Assembly: GCF_010015585.1 (NCBI RefSeq)
Contig: NW_022985067.1
Location: 1,872,940-1,936,939, forward strand
Length of the DNA stretch: 64,000 nt
Direction: 5' to 3'
From: Eremomyces bilateralis CBS 781.70
Taxonomy: Eukaryota; Ascomycota; Dothideomycetes; Eremomycetales; Eremomycetaceae
The notes under the pieces were generated by a model that did not search any database, was not told where the DNA came from, and was given only the letters and a program-made list of their open reading frames with translations. Position 1 is the stretch's first letter; each line of letters begins with the position of its first letter. A program made the translations under genes and the position numbers. Of the stretch, positions 48,784 to 60,315 are shown in pieces.

Positions 48784-49796
48784 TTAATAGAGGTGGATTG
48801 CCGGGGTGCTCGGCATGGATGCCGGAGTAGCGGGGAAGGCGGACGAAGATTCTGGAGGAGAACCAGAGTTGGAAGGGTTGAAGGAATCCGACAAAGGTGG
48901 CGTCTATCATGGCAGTTAGCATCCCGCAGTACAGATCGCGTGGCAACGCGCCGACCCCAAGATGGGGCTGAATGGGAGGCCTTACCTGCGGATTTGATCC
49001 TTGATATGCATGTGCAGTAGAGATGTCGATGCCGGCAAGAGAAGCATAGCTCATGCTGAATGGATTGATTTCCTCTTCGGGGTATAGATCGTGCTTTGGC
49101 GGGGTGGAGAAGCACATTGCTGGGAGTGACGACGCGTAGGTGACGCCTCCAAGGTACGGGGCGAAGAGGGGCACTTCGCTTCCGCTGGTTGCGATGGCGG
49201 GATAGGTGGAGTAAGAAGTATATGGCAGCGACTCAACGGTGTAAGTGGTCACCGGGTATGTTGATGCTGGGTAGCCACTGTGGCCCGGGGAATACGAGAA
49301 GGGTGGAGGCGAGGTTGAAATTTGACGCGAGTATTGATGCGAGAACATGCTGCCATCATCACTGGCCGACGACAAATACTGATGGCTTAGCTCGGGAGTT
49401 TGCCGTAGCTGATCGGAACCTAGGAGGGGCGAAGTGGAAAGTCGTTGGTAGGAATCATCGCCTTGTTGGGAGTTCGACATGTCGAGTTCGGCGTGTGACT
49501 GTTCCGGAGACGCGGAATTGGAAGCAGCTCGCCTCTCCAGGTCTTCCAGGCGCTTCTTCAGCTTCTTTCCTGCGGTCCAGGTTAACAAGGGACCCATCCT
49601 GACATGCGACGAGATACATACGGTAGTTCCGTTGAGCAATTCGGTTTTGAATTCGTCTTCTTTCAGCGAGGTCTGAGATCTTAGTCCAATCTTCATTGGG
49701 ATTGGCACTGGCACTGAAAGCGCTACTTGTCCCTGAGTATCGTTGTGTCGGTGGTGCAAGCTGTGGAGCGTATGCGTAGGCAGGGTGTTGGTGCAT
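48784..49796 (-). CDS. bZIP transcription factor
   Basis: Exons 49796-49622, 49569-48986 and 48903-48784; 879 nt, 292 aa. The basic region is LAERRRIQNRIAQRNYR, joined by the first splice to KKLKKRLEDLERR. This is the fungal bZIP pattern N-x2-A-Q-R-x-Y-R; leucine heptads after it are weak. The middle is Ser/Tyr/Pro-rich (SYSPGHSGYPASTYP). The 82-bp second intron has a CAG-GTAAGG donor, a GCTAAC branch and an ATAG acceptor, and gives a compact P/S-rich end (SNPQTPPLSDS to STPAIHLY). Without that splice the frame stays open for about 104 more codons of unlike sequence to 48674, which I judge to be a retained-intron artefact or minor isoform. The target genes are unknown. A 7.4 kb gene-free region lies upstream. 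Confidence 0.88.
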
Positions 49797-50740
49797 GGTG
49801 ACGGATGCGAAACAAAGACTTAGATGTTGATTAATGTGACTTCAAGACATAAACATAGAAGGAGAGATATATAGTGAAGTGGACGTGTGCAGGCTGAAGT
49901 TCTGGTGATGTTAAAGAATGCAGGATGCGAGCTGTTTGGGGGGGGGAGGCTATTGATATACAACATTGAAGGGCTGCATCTAGGATGCATAACGTCGAAG
50001 GCGTGGACTCAACACCCCTGCACCGCTTCAGGTCCGGGACTTAGGAGGGCGAGAGTGGAATCGGAATAGTTAATGGGCAATGGCACATTGCCATCTGATT
50101 GGTAAGTTGCATAAGGCAAGCCCTGTCGCCAGTCACGATGCGCGCACTGGTCTCCTCCTGGACCAGCGCGGTTTGTGATGCGTTGGTGGGTGACTAGGCA
50201 TTCGCTGATGCACGACGGGTCAGTAGTTACTACTTGCATCGGCCACCAGCCCAGCAGAACTAAACAAAGGCATGGTTCAGGCGTGGTGGAGACGGGGGCG
50301 GTGGAGAATGGAGATGCACCGAAGCATGGACCGGCATGGTGGACGGTTTGGGCAAAAGGCGGACGAGGGGGGGCACTGAACAAGGACCGTATTGAGTAGT
50401 ACGGAGTACAGCCGTACTGTAAGGTTATTTACTATTTTGAAATGTGATTATGGAGCCGTGGGAATCGACCGGGGGGGCGCATGGGCAACTGAGTATGGAC
50501 GGGAGTTGGGACACTAGGCTCAACTCACTTAAGGTACGAGGCCTGACTCCTGCGGCCGTACTGGGAGGAAGAGGCGGTGGTGGATTGATCATGATCGAAG
50601 GTAATCCCCAGACCCTACTGGCCAGTGTTTATCATGCATGGATGTGTTGGATGGCGATGCTACGAATGAATGATTGATGAATGGGCGAGCGGCTGAACCG
50701 GCCACACGTAATCTATCCTCCAAACCAACTCACCACCGGC

Positions 50741-50836
50741 CACATATTCATAGAATCGGGTACATAATCATAGAATCGGGTACATAATCATAGAATCGAG
50801 TACATAATCATAGAATAAGGTATATATTCACAAATC
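50741..50836. repeat. 20-bp tandem repeat, four copies plus a partial
   Basis: Successive 20-bp units start at 50741, 50761, 50781 and 50801, with consensus TACATAATCATAGAATCGGG. A degenerate partial unit follows from 50821. The middle copies are nearly identical, which suggests recent expansion. It is a small minisatellite in non-coding DNA. Confidence 0.9.
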
Positions 50837-52041
50837 ATCGATGCGATACTCCTTATGACCTTACCGTACAGCCGTACAGTATTCCGTCCTCTACCGGTAA
50901 CGGAATAGGGATGCGACAGACAGTCCGACAGTTAAAAAAAGGCCCCCATGCCTAGCAGGGATAGACATAGAGCTGCGCAATTGTGGAAGAATCTAAAATC
51001 CTCCTCGTTCCCATCGTCCCATTATCTTCCCACTTCAGTGATCTCCAGCCCAGCAGGACTATTATTGGGTGGTAGATAGCAGGCTAGTACGTACCAGCCG
51101 TGAACAGCACATCACCATCCACTATCCAGATTCCAGTAAAGGCTGTTTCAACTTTCAAGAGAGAGGTCTAACAGTAAAGTCGACAGGGTCCGCAGGGCTG
51201 CAGGGATCCCTTTCGCAAGTCTCTCCTTGTCCACCACCATTCTCTGAATGAGGTATGGTGTGGCGCCGGGCAGACGAGGATCGGGTGGCCCTAATTCTAG
51301 AAACACCAGCTACCAATCTGCCATCTCAGAGCTCAGGCAAATCGATGGAGACTTAGACCGCTTAGCTATCACAAATTTGCTCTTGTTTTGGAAATTCAAC
51401 GAATAGGCCCCAGGAAACGCTTTCTTCGCGAACAATTCATGAACATTTCCCGCCAACATTGGCTGGCCCCACTCGTAGGCGGGGAGTGCCCGGGGCTAAT
51501 TTGCAATTTAGGCGGTGCCGACACTCACCGCAACGAACGTTAGGTGTGAACCATAGGGTATCCGCACTTACGCAGGTCTGCATCCACTCCTGCTGCAACA
51601 TTTCAGTTGCTCCTGGTAGCGGGGAAGTGGTAAGGCGCTCTCGCACCGTTGCACCGTTACACTGTTGCATATCGACCCATGACGTTTGCTATCTTATCTG
51701 CCCTAAATTAACACCTACCTTACGAACGTGATAGGATTCGGATTCTGGAAATCCGAGGCTTGTTCGCTTGTTCCCTGTGCCCCTGCCTCGTTGCCCGTCA
51801 TTTTAACCTCCACGTTTGCGGCTGAGCGACTCTATCCTATCCAAAGATGCGGTAAGCTTGGTGACTGGCGACCATTACTGCGGTGGCGTCCTTGGGAGTG
51901 ACTTGGGACTGGTCGGGTGGTTGCAAATCATAGTTCTTCGTCATCCCCATTGGGTTCAATTAGAAATTTGGAAATTGTAATCTACGTCAAGCAGATTATG
52001 GAAGCTGGAACGGCTTTTACAGTTTGCGTCATGGTAGTTCT

Positions 52042-52066
52042 GCATTTTGGCATTTTGGCATTTTGG
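52042..52066. repeat. 8-bp tandem repeat CATTTTGG, three copies
   Basis: Three adjacent CATTTTGG units in the gene-free region; probably slippage. Confidence 0.75.
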
Positions 52067-55000
52067 CCCCCCTTTCATGTCCAAGCAACTGTCGATCCTA
52101 GGGACCACACCCGATGACTGATCGTGAGACACAACTCATAGTGTCCGGAACTCGGAATGGAATCGCTGCAATTGAGTTCTGGACACCATCCATGCTTCCA
52201 CATGTCATTTCAGATACACTTCTACACAAAACGTCCTGAATACAATACTACTGGCTAAACGTATACACACCATGAAAATCATTCCGGCTAAATTCAGCTC
52301 CAATACGACAACATATGGCAACCTCGTTAGCAAACCCATGTTTCAGGGCCCTCCTACGCCCGGGTCCGTGACTAGTGCCAGCTCGCCTTATGAAGTATCC
52401 AACTCCATTGGCAACGCCGCCGATGGCATCAATTGTCTGAACCACGTGTTCTAGGCTCGATGCTAAGCAATGCTAGGAAATAGGCACCTACTATCTACAG
52501 ACTACAGAATACTTGAAACGGCTATATCTCAGCTTCTATGCTGTTCAGAAAGGTTCACCGCTTGCGGGTCTCGTCCACGGCACAAGCGGTCCTCAACGCG
52601 CCGAACACCGGACAGGGGGGTTCGTTGAAAGCCGTTGGGCTGGGACTTGGCCCTTGGGAGCCGGAATTTGTTCCGTGCGAAACTGCCAAGTGGCGCTAAC
52701 GGCCGTATCTGCCTGTTAACTGTATGGATTTTGGAAACAACTCAGCGCTGGGCTGTTGGCTGCCTGGTTTCCCCCTTGTCTCATGTCCAGGCTCTGCTGC
52801 TAGGATTTAAGGAACGCGGCTAAGCCGGTTGGGCCGACCGAGCTCGTGCTTGCGGCTACCTAGGGATGTCGGGATGGGGCAGCAGTTCTGGCGGGAGCTC
52901 CAGAGTCCAGCTGCTTGGGCTGGGGTTGCAGTGTGCGATTTTGCAGAGCTAGAGATTCCCAATCCGAACTTTCCAAGGAATGTCAAAGTCAGGACTCAGT
53001 ACAGGCGTTGACTGCAAAGGGGCAAGCTCGACAACCCATAACTTTTCCGTACTGCGGCTTCCTCCTCCAAATACCTTCCTTGCACAAAAATCAAATATTG
53101 TTATTTCGTTAACCCTGCATGATGAGTGGGGATTGGCTAGTGGAGGAATCTGGTAAGGGGAATTGGGGATGGAAAATTCCAAAATGGGACTTTGGTCAGC
53201 ACGCCTATAATTAGACAATGACGACAAACGCTAAGCATTTATGCCAAGACTTCAAATGTCATCGACCAACGTCGTTCCTGCTCCATCTCTCACGTGCTTC
53301 CTAATTCCTCACCTCCTAACAGCTATTGACCGTCTTTGCGGGTCCAGGACAAAATGAATAGAAAGTTCTGACTGCAGGGCTAAGCATTTCTAACTACCAT
53401 TACAATCTACCGCTGTCATTCCACTGTTCCAGCCCTACGACCCGCATCAGTTCACTTCAGCCTTCACCAAATGCCTTTGTCCAGATGCCGTGACTACCAC
53501 TGACTGGTGAGGTCTCTTCTTGCGACTCCCGTCTTGTCAGAGCCACCCATAACATCGTCTATTCCATGCGCCACAGCGGCAAGATTCTACGGGATCCTCG
53601 TGAGCGTGTTCTGACTCTTGTGGAGTGCCGGCCATCCTTCCTATCATCTTTGCCCCTGTTGCGATATCCAGCAGAAGACTTGACCAGATAAATATATCGA
53701 GCATCGCCAGGGTGACAAACAAGTCGCTTTGTTTACCGAGACCCGATTAGCCCCATGCAAGAGCGATCTTGCATTGGGCAGGTGTACCTTGCATGAGATA
53801 TTCGAAAGCTGGACCTAGCCTTAGTGCGAGTCGATACACCGCTCTCGCACTGCCTTGTTTCTTTTCAGAGCGGATATGCGTTGTGTATTTGCCGAATACG
53901 TTACCGACCCTCTAGTTCACGCATCCAATTTCGCTTCTCCTTAACTTTACTCGGATACATACTGCACGACTGAGTTAACGGTGCTGCCGTGCTGGTAATT
54001 GATATAATTACCCCGAGGCCTACGCCAGTTCCAGCTATGCATGGATCACACAGACATCTGCAACTCTTCAGTCCTCAGTCCTCCCCAGCCATTACCACAA
54101 GGAGCTTTTAGGACCGTCAGGGATGAAGGAAATTGAATCCCCTCCGTCATATCTGACAGATATGCAAGGGATTCAGCTCAGATTTCCTCCCCCCTCGATG
54201 TGAACATAATTTCCATCTTCCCCTTCAGCCGTTGATTTAGAGTTATGCCACTATCCAATCCATCGGTTGCGTTTTCTATTCAGCCGAGGGTCATACCACA
54301 TACGATGATATTCAGTGACCGGTCCATGCTCCAGCACCAAGGATCCTTGCTCTTAATCTCATGATCCATGATTGGGTCGGAAACTAGAAGGTTTCAGCTC
54401 GTTCTAACATTTTGTGCAGTCTCCGGAGCTTCTGTTGGTGCAGGTGATATACTGAATGCACAATTTCGACTTCCTGCAAAGACCTTTCTGTTGGCTCTTA
54501 TGACCGGAAACATTTCAGCCTGAATCAGGACTCAGCTTCTCAACGCCTACAGATACGCTGTGTCCGTGTCCCCCACCAGAGCAACAGCAGGAAGTATATG
54601 CATTCAGTGGCGATTCCAGCTCTGAGGCCACTATGTACTTATATCGCCGATAACTGGTCGCAACCCTACGACAGGAAACCATAAAGGAGCCGATCTATCG
54701 TGGATGACCTCCATTGCCCGCATGAATCATTTGGTGGCTGCCATCAGTGGCATGGTCCTCGGACATGGGGTGTAACCACGAATGTGGATTGACGCCTCCA
54801 GCACTGCTAACGACGGTCAACCCCTTGATATTTCAGACGAGTGGCTTTGGTTCGCACTTATCTCAGAGAAGACCGAGGGTACAGCACAGGTCCATCCCTT
54901 CTGACCAAGGCTGGACAAGAATAACAATGGAATGATTTAAAGGATCATACTTCATCTAAACCAAGTTGTTTGTTGTCCACCAGTGCCGACGATGTTGGTT

Positions 55001-57242
55001 CTAGCAAGCGACCGGGGATATCACCCGTCCACGCCTCCACTGGAGTGGCCATTTATACCATGGGCCATGCGTCCCCCTACAACCGAATCCTACATGTGGG
55101 ATGGTGGGCTGCTTGGTCTAGCCTATTGTCTAACGACTAACACACTTGCCAGTTGCACATGAAACTAACTGCTAAATGTGGGGAGCGAGGGCTGGACGCT
55201 CGATAGGTACTGACTCGTCCCCGTCCGAAATCCGGAGCATTCGATTGTTGCATGAATCTGCATGGAGGAAATAACCGGCGTATGCAGAACTTAAATCTCC
55301 TGACCTTCTCCTGAGTTTCTGTGGCTTGTTGTATTAAGCAAACCTTTTAATAGCTTTCAGCTCTGAATCCATGACACTGCATTATAACTGCATTGCAATC
55401 TCGTTGATGACTTGATTATACATCTCTTGATATCCCGAGGGCTGATCGGGCAAATAAAAAACTTCGGATCTGAAGAGAAATTGCTATTGTTTCCCTCGAG
55501 TCTCGTCTCCTAGCATGGCCTGGCTAACCGCATATCCTTTTTCTCTTTTTCACAGCTGAGACAATTCGGAATATGGGACACCTGTGATCGAGCAAGGCGT
55601 CCACCCGCAGCAAGGATGAGAGAAACTTAAACTTGCCCCTATTCAAACCGACTTTGTTGCTCCCATAGAGTTCCATCCGCAAGGATCCGGTGTTGATCTT
55701 CATAAGTTATCACAAAACAACCAAGTCTATAGTACCAATACACATTCACTCCCTAAAGGCGCCCCTGGGTTCTCAGAAGGCTAATACAACTGATTTGGGT
55801 CTTTATGCTGCTTCAACCCATTCGGGCTTCATGGGAGGCATTGACCGGTATCCAACATTACGTTTGCCAGACATCCCAATTCCAGCTATCCGATCTGCTA
55901 CCCCAAATATCTCGACATTTGGCGCATGGGTTACTCATTGTGACTTGATAGTCAAAAGCAGCTCGGCTCGGCAGTTGTCGGCCCTCTGCTGCTGGAATAG
56001 TCGAGAACACCAAATTGATCCCTTCGGGTAACATTACTCCGATACAGTATCTGTGCTTAAATTTCAAGGAATCGAGGTGAACAGGCATACAGATTAATTG
56101 CAGACCCAGCTTCGCTGCGGTGCGGTTCAAATATAGGTACAGCCTGATGCTCTGCCACTGTAATGACCCCGAATTCCCTGAAGGCGGAACCATAGTGGAT
56201 GTCGTACTATGTTAGTCATACGCCAGGTACAAGCCACCCCCAAGCTACGAGGACGAAATGAGACACAACCCTCAAATTGATTTGGGTTTTTATCGAAGCA
56301 CCAGATGTTTGACATGCAACAACAAGTTTAGCACTGACAGCATGTGTAAGGTGACTGTATCTAATGTCCTCAGTATCCCTCATCAATTCTGCCTAGTGTT
56401 ATGTAGCGGGCTCATAGAGCTCGATATCAACTCTATACCCGACAGATCTCCACAGTGATACCTTACTCAGCGACAGTACTTACTATGTACTACTCTGACG
56501 TGTCTGAGCTCCCGTTCGCATAATTCGACAAGACGGCAAAGCTAGAGGAGGCCGGTTGTTTTGGTTCATCTTTGATATCTTTCGGACTGCCTTCTGAGCA
56601 TCTGAATAGTTGAGTAATCCTCGGCAATTAATCATGACTTGTACACCACTTCAGTCTTCGGACGTTGACTGCACGCGGAATTGAAGCTGTCCATTTGGCC
56701 CGGCAGATCATTGCCATCATCCCCAATAATCTTCAACGCGCATCGTGTAGAGTATAGAAAAGGTTGTACTACTATTGTTGCTCAATGTTCCAGTAAACAG
56801 TCGTGCCAGTCGAGGGACAGAAGCAAGGCGAGGGAGCGGGGGTGGTCTGTACAGTTCGCCGCACTCCCCACGGCAGCACGAGCGCGACCTCATGGCTGGA
56901 ATATCTAAATCTGATTATTCCCAATCAAGTTCGCAACAGCCAAATCAGGAATCGCAAACATCAATCTGAGGCACACAGCAACTCCTCATAAGTCAATAAC
57001 CCAAGCACCTGCTGTCTATCATCATAGCCAGTGGAGAAGGGGCTTTTCCAGTTCACGTTTGGCCAATGCTTGTCAGTGACTCACACGACCGTACACTGAG
57101 ACTCGCACAGCCCATGAACTCCAAGCTGTTCGGATTCAAAAATCGACTTTCAGAACCTGGGAACTGGAACCTCAAGCTTCACCTGCTTACCCACCGCTAA
57201 TAATCATCTAGCTAGGCTTTCACAGCTCTTCTCCTTGAAACT

Positions 57243-59732
57243 ATGGCTCACCGAGAGACCGCGCCATTCCAGCCCCAGAATCCTCAAGAGATTCGAGAAC
57301 TAGTCCAGCAGCTCCAGGCCAAACAGGGTAAAGGCAAAGGCAAAAGCCAAGTCTCGGTCAAGAAGGCTACATTTACCTTACCTTCAGGCAGGAACGTCGA
57401 CAGCTGGCGTATGCAAGACTGGGACTACAAGAAACCAAACCTTCCCACCTACGCTCGAGGATTATTTACCTACATCAACAACGAGGGCGCACATGAGATC
57501 GCGGTACGAGGATACGACAAGTTTTTCAACCACGGAGAAGTTACAAAGACCAACTGGGACAATGTCGAGAAGAACACACGCGGACCCTATGAGCTGAGCG
57601 TCAAAGAGAATGGATGCATCATCTTCATTGCCGGGTTAGACGACGGGACGCTCCTCGTATGCAGCAAACATTCAACAGGGCCTCGGGAGGATCCTAATAC
57701 GAGCCATGCTATTTGGGGAGAAAAATGGATCGATCGGCACTTGGCTACGGTCGGGAAGACTCGCGAGGACCTGGCTCGGACTTTACGCCGCATGAACGCA
57801 ACGGCCGTTGCTGAGCTTTGCGATGATGAGTTCGAAGAACACGTACTTCCCTATGGGAGAGAGGAGGCCGGTCTTTATCTGCATGGCATCAATCTGAACC
57901 TCCCCGAATTTGCCACGTATCCGGGACCCCTGGTGGACAAGTTCGCCGACGAATGGGGAATGAAGAAGGTGGTGTACGTAATGGAGGATGACATCAAGAA
58001 GGTCAAGCGATTTCTTGATGAGGTTGCCGAGACTGGGAACTACGATGGACGAGATACCGAGGGGTTCGTGATCCGGTGTCAAGCCCGAGACAGCGTCCGG
58101 GACTCGCATGACTGGCATGATTGGTTCTTCAAGTACAAGTTTGAGGAACCATATTTGATGTACCGACAGTGGAGAGAATGTACCAAGTCCATGATCGCTG
58201 GGAAAGATCCACGGATCAAGAAACACAGGAAGATCACCCAAGAATACCTCCGATTTGCTCGCTACCGGTTCGCGCAAAATCCCCAGCTTGCCAAAGAGTA
58301 CAACAAAAATCACGGAATCATTGCACTTCGTGAGGAGTTCTTGAAGGCGCAAGGGGTCAATGGCGCCGACATTATCCGACAGGAGATTGAAAGCGGAGAA
58401 GAAGTTGCAGACGTTACGAATAATGTTGTTCTCGTGCCAATTGCAACCATCGGCTGCGGCAAGACGACCATTGCTCTTGGCCTGGTGAAGCTCTTCGGTT
58501 GGGGCCATTTCCAAAACGACAACATCCAGGGCAAGCACCGGCGGCCACAACGATTCGCCGAGTCAATCGAAGCGCTACTTGAAGTTCATCCCGCCGTGTT
58601 TGCGGATCGGAACAATCATCAAAAGCGAGAACGTCAGCAGCTAATCCAAGATATCTCGAAGGGGGCCCCGAAAGCGAAGTTCGTGGCACTTCATTTCGTT
58701 CACGATCCAAGCGACTACAATGAAGTCCGCAGGATCATGCAGGAGCGCGTGTTGAGCCGAGGCGATAACCATCAGACCATTCGTTCCAACGAGAAGGGAA
58801 CTCATGAAGTCGTTGGGATTATGGATGGGTTCTTGCATAGATTCCAGCCAGTTGATGCTAGCTCGAGTCCGGATGATGCTTTCGATCTCGTTATCGATCT
58901 CAGCGCCACCAAGTCGTCACGCGAGAATCTGGAGACCGTCGTCACGAAGCTCTACGAAGCGTATCCAAAACTCTTCCCACCGGACATGCCAACAGCGCAA
59001 GACATGGACGACGCCATCGCCGACGCGTTAAATGACTACAAACCCGACATCAAGCACGACCTTTCGTTCGGCAAGAAGCAGCCTGGGCCAAAGGAGAGTC
59101 GCAACAAGTCCATGCAGGATGGATCAAATGCTCCGAAACCTAAAGCGCCCAAACTCGAATACTTCGCTGTCAAATTGGACACATCACGCATCATAGAGAT
59201 TCTTTCAGCGGTCTTTTCAGATGCAGACGAGGCCTCTGCCAACTTTTTCTGGAAGCTCAAGGAGGAAAATCGCATCCAACCTCAGTTCCATGTCACTCTC
59301 ATTCACCGGGCATCTGCCGCCCAACACAAGGACTACTGGGAGAAGCTCTGCGACATCCAACGCGCTCCGTGGGAAGACGCCGTCTCAAAACGGAAGGGAG
59401 GCGAGGGATTAGAGCCGGAGCTCTCCAAGTGCGATGTTCAGCTGGAGCGTCTTGTCTGGGATGACCGGGTCATGTGTTTTGTCGTTCGCCTTGCCCAGAC
59501 CGAGGGAGCAAAGGCAGGAAATGGAGAGCGGGTTGCATTTGAGACAGTTAACCCCGTGGCGCATGTTACGGTAGGGACTGCTGCGCCAAGCATCAAACCG
59601 AAGGAGAGCAATGATTTGCTGAAGAGGTGGCTGGAGGTCGGCAGTGGGAACGGCACAGGCATTCACGAGGTGGTCGTAAGTGGATTCCGGGTGCTTCCTG
59701 GCAGCGTGCGAGGCGTTCTGCAGAAGCATTGA
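57243..59732 (+). CDS. TRL1: Trifunctional fungal tRNA ligase
   Basis: A single exon of 829 aa, the normal fungal Trl1 size. It joins tRNA halves after intron excision and also ligates HAC1/XBP1-type mRNA in the unfolded protein response. The N-terminal adenylyltransferase domain has the nucleotidyl-lysine motif K121-ENG (SVKENGCIIF), with supporting RDTEGFVIRC (about 278) and KYKFEEPY. The kinase domain has the P-loop GCGKTT (about 404-409) with HFQNDNIQGK. The cyclic phosphodiesterase domain has its two H-x-T motifs, FHVTLIH (about 683) and AHVTVGT (about 774). So all three activities appear intact. The Gly/Lys-rich patch QGKGKGKSQ near residue 30 may be a nuclear or RNA-binding feature. 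The start MAHRETAPFQ is the first ATG after a long upstream region. Confidence 0.97.
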   Translation: MAHRETAPFQPQNPQEIRELVQQLQAKQGKGKGKSQVSVKKATFTLPSGRNVDSWRMQDWDYKKPNLPTYARGLFTYINNEGAHEIAVRGYDKFFNHGEVTKTNWDNVEKNTRGPYELSVKENGCIIFIAGLDDGTLLVCSKHSTGPREDPNTSHAIWGEKWIDRHLATVGKTREDLARTLRRMNATAVAELCDDEFEEHVLPYGREEAGLYLHGINLNLPEFATYPGPLVDKFADEWGMKKVVYVMEDDIKKVKRFLDEVAETGNYDGRDTEGFVIRCQARDSVRDSHDWHDWFFKYKFEEPYLMYRQWRECTKSMIAGKDPRIKKHRKITQEYLRFARYRFAQNPQLAKEYNKNHGIIALREEFLKAQGVNGADIIRQEIESGEEVADVTNNVVLVPIATIGCGKTTIALGLVKLFGWGHFQNDNIQGKHRRPQRFAESIEALLEVHPAVFADRNNHQKRERQQLIQDISKGAPKAKFVALHFVHDPSDYNEVRRIMQERVLSRGDNHQTIRSNEKGTHEVVGIMDGFLHRFQPVDASSSPDDAFDLVIDLSATKSSRENLETVVTKLYEAYPKLFPPDMPTAQDMDDAIADALNDYKPDIKHDLSFGKKQPGPKESRNKSMQDGSNAPKPKAPKLEYFAVKLDTSRIIEILSAVFSDADEASANFFWKLKEENRIQPQFHVTLIHRASAAQHKDYWEKLCDIQRAPWEDAVSKRKGGEGLEPELSKCDVQLERLVWDDRVMCFVVRLAQTEGAKAGNGERVAFETVNPVAHVTVGTAAPSIKPKESNDLLKRWLEVGSGNGTGIHEVVVSGFRVLPGSVRGVLQKH

Positions 59733-60315
59733 AACTATCCGGTATGAACCACCTATACGACGGACGGTTTGCAGATGCGATGGACGTGGATAGACTCACC
59801 TCTTGCTTGGTTCTATATCGATCGGCGGACCTCACATTAAAGCAAACTACCGAGCCTCTACGGAACAAGGCATGGCGATTTTGGATCAATTCCGGTGCTT
59901 GTATACCCGAGTAGCTAAAAGTTGTTGATTATCCATACAATGAAACATGTGAATATCCATCATTGCCGCCCGACTGTGTGTATCCTGAGTGTATGTGGTC
60001 CCCTCGCATACCCCTATCAGATTTTGGCGACAATGCGACCGAAATCAGGCACTAAGGCCACAAGTATCTCATGAGGAATGATCCGAATAATTCACGACGG
60101 ATTCCAGCTCGGATGGGAATTGTAGAAACATAATTTTTTAAACTTATCAAAGCTCCAACGGTCTTCCCTATCTCGCCTGAAGATAGACGCCTTCCTCGCC
60201 TCCCTATAATCCCTTCGAAGCCGATACCTCCCTGGATTATCAATCGCATTGTGACGGTCCACCATCCATCAATCAGCCCCAGTCGAATCAAAGCGAATCC
60301 AACATTTCCACGACG
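59733..60315. other. Intergenic, TRL1 3' flank and NPA3 promoter
   Basis: 583 bp. Nothing coding is seen; a TAATTTTTTAAACTTATC stretch lies at about 60130. Confidence 0.4.

Larger units (their letters stand above)
49797..57242. other. 7.4 kb gene-free divergent region with small repeats
   Basis: The longest non-coding stretch in the window, between divergent bZIP and TRL1 genes. It contains two copies of the palindromic GTACAGCCGTAC (50406-50417 and 50866-50877), a 20-bp tandem repeat (50741-50820) and a CATTTTGG triplet (52042-52066). Open frames are short, mostly under 110 codons, and none has a family or splice model. One 60-codon ATG frame (52272-52454, starting MKIIPAKFSS) is intact but unsupported. 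Bulk base composition is not obviously AT-collapsed as repeat-induced point mutation would give. A lncRNA, long bZIP leader or unrecognised decayed element are all possible. Confidence 0.45.
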
